Shown here: one piece after another, positions 5,941 through 9,548 of the stretch
How the letters are laid out: every line of letters begins with the position of its first letter
How positions within the stretch are numbered: the stretch's first letter is position 1
Assembly: GCA_005885325.1 (NCBI GenBank)
Contig: VAYX01000155.1
Coordinates: forward strand, 1 to 9,548
Direction: 5' to 3'
Source of the DNA: Actinomycetota bacterium
GTDB taxonomy: Bacteria > Actinomycetota > UBA4738 > HRBIN12
Length of the DNA: 9,548 nucleotides
The notes under the pieces: generated by a model
Database searches by the model: none
Told to the model about the DNA's origin: nothing
Seen by the model: the letters and a program-made list of their open reading frames with translations, nothing else
Position numbers and translations under genes: made by a program

Positions 5941-7532
5941 TCCAGACCTCGTTCCGGCGCGATCGGTGAGTTGTCCGGGGACGGCAGAGCCTCGACCCGG
6001 CCCGGGCGCTCGCGTGCGCGCTCGTTCTGCTCGGTGCGCACGCGATGCATCAGGGGGATGAGGGGCAGGATGATCATGAACAGCACCGAGATCAGCCAGA
6101 AGTCGTCGGCGTAGGCCATGACCTGGGCCTGCTCGACGGTGCCCCGGTAGAGCATGGCGAGCGCCCGGCGGTTGGCCGTGAACGTGTCGGCGCCCTGGCT
6201 GACGAAATGGTTGGTCCACTGCTGCAGCTTCGCCGCCATGTCCGGGTCCCAGACGTTCAGATGGGTGACCAGGGTGGTCTGATGCGCCTGGCTGCGCCGG
6301 ACCAGCATCGTCGTGGCCAGTGCCACGCCGATGCTGCCGCCGATGTTGCGCACGACGTTGTAGGCAGCGGTCGCGTTGCCCAGCCGCTCCACGCGGATCG
6401 TGGCGAGCGTCAGCGTCTGCAGAGGCGGGAAGACGAAGCCCATGGCGAAGCCCTGGAGGAACCTCGGCCACGCGAGGCTCCAGTAGTCCATGCTGAAGCC
6501 GCCCACGAGCATCAAACGCTGGTCCGTGCGCGCGACGAGACGCCCCGAGATCATGAGCGCAATCAGGGTCCCGACGCCGCCGGGCGCCAGCACGAGCCCC
6601 GCGTTCCAGGCGTCCCAGGCCAGGATCTTCTGCGCGTACAGGGCGACCAGCAGCATGCTCGAGTTCATCCCCAGGGCGACCAGCGCGATGCAGATGGTGC
6701 CGACGGAAAAGTTCCGGTCGTTGAAGACGGTCAAGTCGAGGATCGGCTCGGCGGCCAGCAGCTCGCGGATGATGAACGCGGCGATCGCGCACACCGCGAA
6801 CATGAGCAGCGCCACGATGAACCCCGAGTCGAACCAGTCGTTCTTCTCGCCGAGGTCCAGCACGAGCTGGAGGAGACCGAACCCGACCACCATGAGCACG
6901 AGCCCGATCGCATCGATCCCGCGCGACTTCTTGGCGAACGGCGCGTCGAACAGGAACACGCTGACCATCAGGAAGCCGAGGAGACCGATGGGAAGGTTGA
7001 TATAGAAGATCCAGCGCCAGGACCAGTTGTCGATGATCCACCCGCCCACGGTCGGCCCGAGGATCGGCGCCATCATGATGCCGCCTCCCCAGACGGCCAT
7101 GGCGGTACCGCGCATGCTCAGCGGGAAGATTTCCCACATGATGGCCTGCGCCATCGGGATGACCGGGCCGCCGCCCAGCCCCTGGAGCACCCGCATGGCC
7201 ACGAGGAACTCCAGATTGGGCGCGATGCCCGACAGGAACGAGCTGACGGTGAAGATGACCGTGCAGATCAGGAAGAACTTCCGGCGACCGAACCGGTTGG
7301 AGAGCCACCCGGTGGCCGGAATGATGATGGCGTTGGCGGCCAGGAACGAGGTGATGACCCACGACATCTCCTCGAGGCCGGCTGACAGCGAGCCCTGCAT
7401 GTGAGGTAGGGCGACATTGGTCACGCTGGTGTCCAGGACCTGCATGACGGTGACCATCATCACGGACAAGGTGATGGCCCACCTGCGCGCAGGCGAGATC
7501 TGCCAGTCAGCCGCCGGCTCCGCGGAGCTCAC
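5937..7532 (-). CDS. DHA2 family (EmrB/QacA) multidrug exporter
   Basis: A 531-residue major facilitator superfamily drug:H+ antiporter of the DHA2 family, normally with 14 membrane helices. In Gram-negative bacteria it works with an EmrA-type adaptor and an outer-membrane channel. Motifs seen: LDTSVTNVALP (33-43), motif A GWLSNRFGRRKF (75-86), VLQGLGGGPVIPMAQA (115-130), motif C APILGPTVGGW (155-165) and WRWIFYINLPIG (172-183), with a periplasmic loop around 413-466 typical of EmrB. Around 342-350 the sequence runs LVGGF-SMDYWSLAWPRFLQG; relatives have about 15 more residues between these parts, completing a membrane helix. The start is a GTG at 7532, since an in-frame stop lies 12 bases upstream and the next Met is inside the first helix; no good ribosome binding site precedes it. 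No EmrA, TolC-like or regulator gene is in the window. The C-terminal tail (about 500-531) is charged. Confidence 0.94.
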   Translation of the reverse strand: MSSAEPAADWQISPARRWAITLSVMMVTVMQVLDTSVTNVALPHMQGSLSAGLEEMSWVITSFLAANAIIIPATGWLSNRFGRRKFFLICTVIFTVSSFLSGIAPNLEFLVAMRVLQGLGGGPVIPMAQAIMWEIFPLSMRGTAMAVWGGGIMMAPILGPTVGGWIIDNWSWRWIFYINLPIGLLGFLMVSVFLFDAPFAKKSRGIDAIGLVLMVVGFGLLQLVLDLGEKNDWFDSGFIVALLMFAVCAIAAFIIRELLAAEPILDLTVFNDRNFSVGTICIALVALGMNSSMLLVALYAQKILAWDAWNAGLVLAPGGVGTLIALMISGRLVARTDQRLMLVGGFSMDYWSLAWPRFLQGFAMGFVFPPLQTLTLATIRVERLGNATAAYNVVRNIGGSIGVALATTMLVRRSQAHQTTLVTHLNVWDPDMAAKLQQWTNHFVSQGADTFTANRRALAMLYRGTVEQAQVMAYADDFWLISVLFMIILPLIPLMHRVRTEQNERARERPGRVEALPSPDNSPIAPERGLD

Positions 7533-7562
7533 ATCAACACACTACGTCATAACGGCGCCGCG
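7533..7562. promoter_or_regulatory. Very short divergent spacer
   Basis: Only 30 bases separate the GTG of the exporter gene (- strand) from the ATG of the DUF2459 gene (+ strand). The spacer holds CTACGTCATAAC, AT-richer than its surroundings, but no clear ribosome binding site in either direction. Both promoters must lie inside the neighbouring coding regions, or the mRNAs have very short or no leaders, or one start is misplaced. Confidence 0.35.
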
Positions 7563-8246
7563 ATGAAGCGCCGGCGGCGGCGCGCGCATCGCCCGCTGGC
7601 CCTCGCTTTCGCGCTCGTCGCGACGATCCTTTCGGTTGCCGGCTGCCGGACGCCGGCGGCGAATTCGCAGCCGTCCGGCGCCGAGGCGCTCGCGCTCACC
7701 GTCTGGGTGCTCGACCACGGCTGGCATACGGCGGTCGTCGTCCGCCGATCCGACGTCGACCGCGCGCGCTGGCCGGAGCTCGACGATTTCTCGGACGCGA
7801 CGCTGGTGGAGGTGGCGTGGGGCGATCGCGAGTTCTACCTGGCGAAGTCGCCGACGCCGTGGCTGGCGATGAGGGCGGCGTTTGTGACATCCGGGAGCGT
7901 GCTCCACGTCGTGGGCTTCACGGCGCCGGCGGCCGACTCGTTCGCGGGCAGCGCGGCCGTCGCGATCCGCCTCTCGCGCCGGAGCTTCGACGCATTGGCG
8001 GACTTCGTCCACGCGGAGTATCAGCGGGATCACAATGGTGGCGTTCTCCGCCTCGACCGCAGCCTGTACGGCTCGGGCTGGTTCTACGCAGCGCGCGGCC
8101 GGTACCACCTGTTCAACACCTGCAATACCTGGGTCGCGCGGGCGCTGAGCGCCGCCGGCCTCGCGGTCGAGCCCGCCGGCGTGGTGACCGCGAGCGACGT
8201 GATGCGCCAGGTCCGGCCGATCGGGGAGACGCGGCCGCCGGGGTAG
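7563..8246 (+). CDS. DUF2459 (TIGR02117-type) lipoprotein
   Basis: A 227-residue predicted lipoprotein of the DUF2459 family. TIGR02117 named the family from genes near urease operons; its function is unknown. The N-terminus is strongly basic (MKRRRRRAHR), followed by a hydrophobic stretch (PLALAFALVATILSV) and the lipobox V-A-G-C with Cys28, so the protein should be lipidated and membrane-tethered on the outer face of the inner membrane or moved to the outer membrane. Family motifs are WVLDHGWHTAVVV (48-60), EVAWGDREFYL (83-93), YGSGWFY (169-175) and HLFNTCNTWVARAL (182-195). The conserved His of GWH and Cys187 of NTCN hint at a hydrolase-like site, an inference only. Length is normal. The start fits the signal peptide, although no clear ribosome binding site is seen. 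It sits 9 bp before the CopD-type gene and probably shares its transcript. Confidence 0.9.
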   Translation: MKRRRRRAHRPLALAFALVATILSVAGCRTPAANSQPSGAEALALTVWVLDHGWHTAVVVRRSDVDRARWPELDDFSDATLVEVAWGDREFYLAKSPTPWLAMRAAFVTSGSVLHVVGFTAPAADSFAGSAAVAIRLSRRSFDALADFVHAEYQRDHNGGVLRLDRSLYGSGWFYAARGRYHLFNTCNTWVARALSAAGLAVEPAGVVTASDVMRQVRPIGETRPPG

Positions 8247-8255
8247 CGGCGCGCC

Positions 8256-9548
8256 GTGCTACTGTGGCGAGTCGTGATCCCGCTCATGCTCTTGTGGCTC
8301 AGAGCGGCCGGGCTCGTCGGCCACGCGGTCGCGCTCGGCAGCGCGGTCTTCGCGCTGGTCGTGCTGCACCGCGAGCCCGCGCAACGCCCTGCTCGCGCCC
8401 TCGAGCACGCCCTTACGCTTACCGGCATCGGCGCGCTCGTGGTGATTCTCGCGCAGGCCGGACTGCTCGCCGCGCTCGCGGAGGCGCTGACCGTCGACGG
8501 CGCGCGCTGGCCTCTGTCCGCCCTGCTCGGCTCCACGGTCGGGACCGCCGGCCTCGCCCGCATCACGGTTGGGCTCGTCACGGTCTCCGCGGTCATCGCG
8601 CTTCGTCAGGCGCCGGCGTCCCGCGTCCGCCGCGCGCTGCTCCTGGGCTCGAGCGTTCTTCTCGCCTGCACCGGGGCTCTGGCGAGCCACGCCATGGGCC
8701 GCATGGACGGCCAGGCCTCACTGCTCGTCGTCACGGCGCTTCATCAGGTGGCCGTCGGCGTCTGGGTGGGAGGACTGGTGTGCGCCGCGATCATCGCGCT
8801 GCGCACGGACAGCGTCGGCAACGCGTGGCTCCGTCCCTTCTCGACGGTGGCGCTGGCGGCGGTCGCCGGCATCGCGTTCACCGGGCTCGGCCTTTCGCTC
8901 GCTTACGTCGGCACTGCCGGCGCCGCGCTCGGCACCTCGTACGGGGCCATGGTCCTCACGAAGATCGTCCTCTTCGCGGCGCTGCTCGCGATGGGCGCGC
9001 TGAATCATCGCGCGCTCCACGGTCGCCTGACCCTCGCCCCGTGGCGCGCGCCACGCGCGGCCGACGCTGGCGGCTCACTACTCGTGCGTCGGCGCCTCGA
9101 GGTCGAAGCCGGGCTCGCGGTCGTGACGATCTTGCTCGCGGCCTCGATCGGCTCGGCGCCTCCGGCCGCCGACGCCGGATTCCAGCGCGCCACCTGGAGC
9201 GAGATCCGCGCCGTCGTCTTCACGCCGAAGTGGCCGCGGCTCTCGAGCCCCACCCTGACCGAGCTGGCCGCCGCCTCGGATCTCAGCGACCCGAACGCGC
9301 CGCGCACCGCCGAGATCACCGCGTGGTCGGAGTTCGGACACAACGTCGCGGGGCTCTTCGTGGTCGCCATGGGTATCCTGGCAACGCTCGAGCGGCTCGG
9401 CGTGCGATGGGTGCGTCACTGGCCGCTCCTCATCACCGTGCTGGCGGGCTTCGTCGCGTTCAGCGTCGACCCCGAGGGCTGGCAGACCGGGACAGTCGGC
9501 TTCTGGGCGCATCTGCTCAGCCCGGAGGTGGTACAGCACCGCATCCTG
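8256..9548 (+). CDS. CopD family copper membrane protein, 3' end outside the window
   Basis: A polytopic inner-membrane protein with the copper resistance D (CopD) domain, involved in copper uptake or handling in the periplasm. The frame is open for 431 codons to the window edge with no stop. Counting from GTG 8256, hydrophobic segments lie at about 5-36, 53-75, 88-115, 126-144, 153-180, 195-222, 230-250, 285-300, 363-378 and 389-403. CopD hallmarks are LHQVAVGVWVGGL (162-174), SYGAMVLTKIVLFAALLAM (228-246) and NHRAL (250-254), with SHAMG (144-148) before them. The section after 360 (WSEFGHNVAGLF, later DPEGW and FWAHLLSPEVVQHRIL) matches the longer CopD-like proteins of soil bacteria as I recall them. 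Starts at 8274 (GTG) or 8286 (ATG) are also possible, and none has a good ribosome binding site; 8256 is chosen as the longest, 9 bp after the previous stop. Confidence 0.88.
   Translation, partial: MLLWRVVIPLMLLWLRAAGLVGHAVALGSAVFALVVLHREPAQRPARALEHALTLTGIGALVVILAQAGLLAALAEALTVDGARWPLSALLGSTVGTAGLARITVGLVTVSAVIALRQAPASRVRRALLLGSSVLLACTGALASHAMGRMDGQASLLVVTALHQVAVGVWVGGLVCAAIIALRTDSVGNAWLRPFSTVALAAVAGIAFTGLGLSLAYVGTAGAALGTSYGAMVLTKIVLFAALLAMGALNHRALHGRLTLAPWRAPRAADAGGSLLVRRRLEVEAGLAVVTILLAASIGSAPPAADAGFQRATWSEIRAVVFTPKWPRLSSPTLTELAAASDLSDPNAPRTAEITAWSEFGHNVAGLFVVAMGILATLERLGVRWVRHWPLLITVLAGFVAFSVDPEGWQTGTVGFWAHLLSPEVVQHRIL

Noticed and set aside
6045..7385. Open frame of 446 codons on the + strand opposite the exporter
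   Set aside because: Highly charged shadow of a hydrophobic protein; no start signal or family pattern.
5596..7482. Open frame of 628 codons on the - strand overlapping the exporter gene
   Set aside because: It is the alternative frame of the exporter gene and also runs across the hydrolase; its product is Arg/His/Gly-rich without motifs.
1..9548. CRISPR array, insertion sequence, toxin-antitoxin or defence island
   Set aside because: No regularly spaced repeats, transposase motifs, terminal inverted repeats or small toxin-antitoxin pairs were seen on either strand.

Overview
The window is a GC-rich (about two thirds G+C), gene-dense stretch of bacterial chromosome with no plasmid, phage, transposase or CRISPR signature. 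Several products (the short pilin, the small alpha/beta-barrel protein, the TEX30-type hydrolase, the CopD protein) resemble those I associate with uncultured soil lineages such as Candidatus Rokubacteria/Methylomirabilota. That placement is an impression from protein style, not a demonstrated affiliation.

Layout from left to right. (1) Bases 1-381 are the 3' part of a type IV pilin/pseudopilin gene on the + strand, followed by a perfect 7-bp GC hairpin. (2) Bases 460-537 hold a tRNA-Asp(GTC) gene on the - strand. (3) Bases 593-1711 encode a YdiK/PerM-type AI-2E family permease on the - strand. Just upstream, 1729-1935 holds an orphan coding fragment that looks like the C-terminal end of a lost membrane-protein gene. 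(4) Bases 2164-2520 encode a SpoIIAA-like STAS protein on the + strand. (5) Bases 2545-4825 on the - strand form a lemA-DUF2207 pair, a widespread two-gene arrangement for membrane-surface proteins of unclear function. (6) Bases 5001-5940 on the + strand encode a small EthD-like alpha/beta-barrel protein and an alpha/beta hydrolase. (7) Bases 5937-7532 on the - strand encode a DHA2/EmrB-type drug exporter. (8) From 7563 to the window end, the + strand carries a DUF2459 lipoprotein and a CopD-type copper membrane protein that runs off the edge.

Most products are envelope-associated: a pilin, three polytopic membrane proteins, two membrane-anchored proteins and one lipoprotein. No single pathway joins them, and the window reads as a series of one- and two-gene units. 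I see no clearly new multi-gene system.

The most unusual signal is missing pieces. The hydrolase lacks about 20 residues after its second helix, the EmrB-type exporter lacks about 15 residues in a late membrane segment, and a membrane-protein gene next to ydiK is reduced to its last ~68 codons. The first two losses are in frame with possible short repeats at the junctions. They could be real micro-deletions or assembly collapses. Other points of interest are the missing standard start codon for the DUF2207 signal peptide, two convergent genes whose stop codons share one CTAG palindrome, and two divergent genes whose starts are only 30 bp apart.
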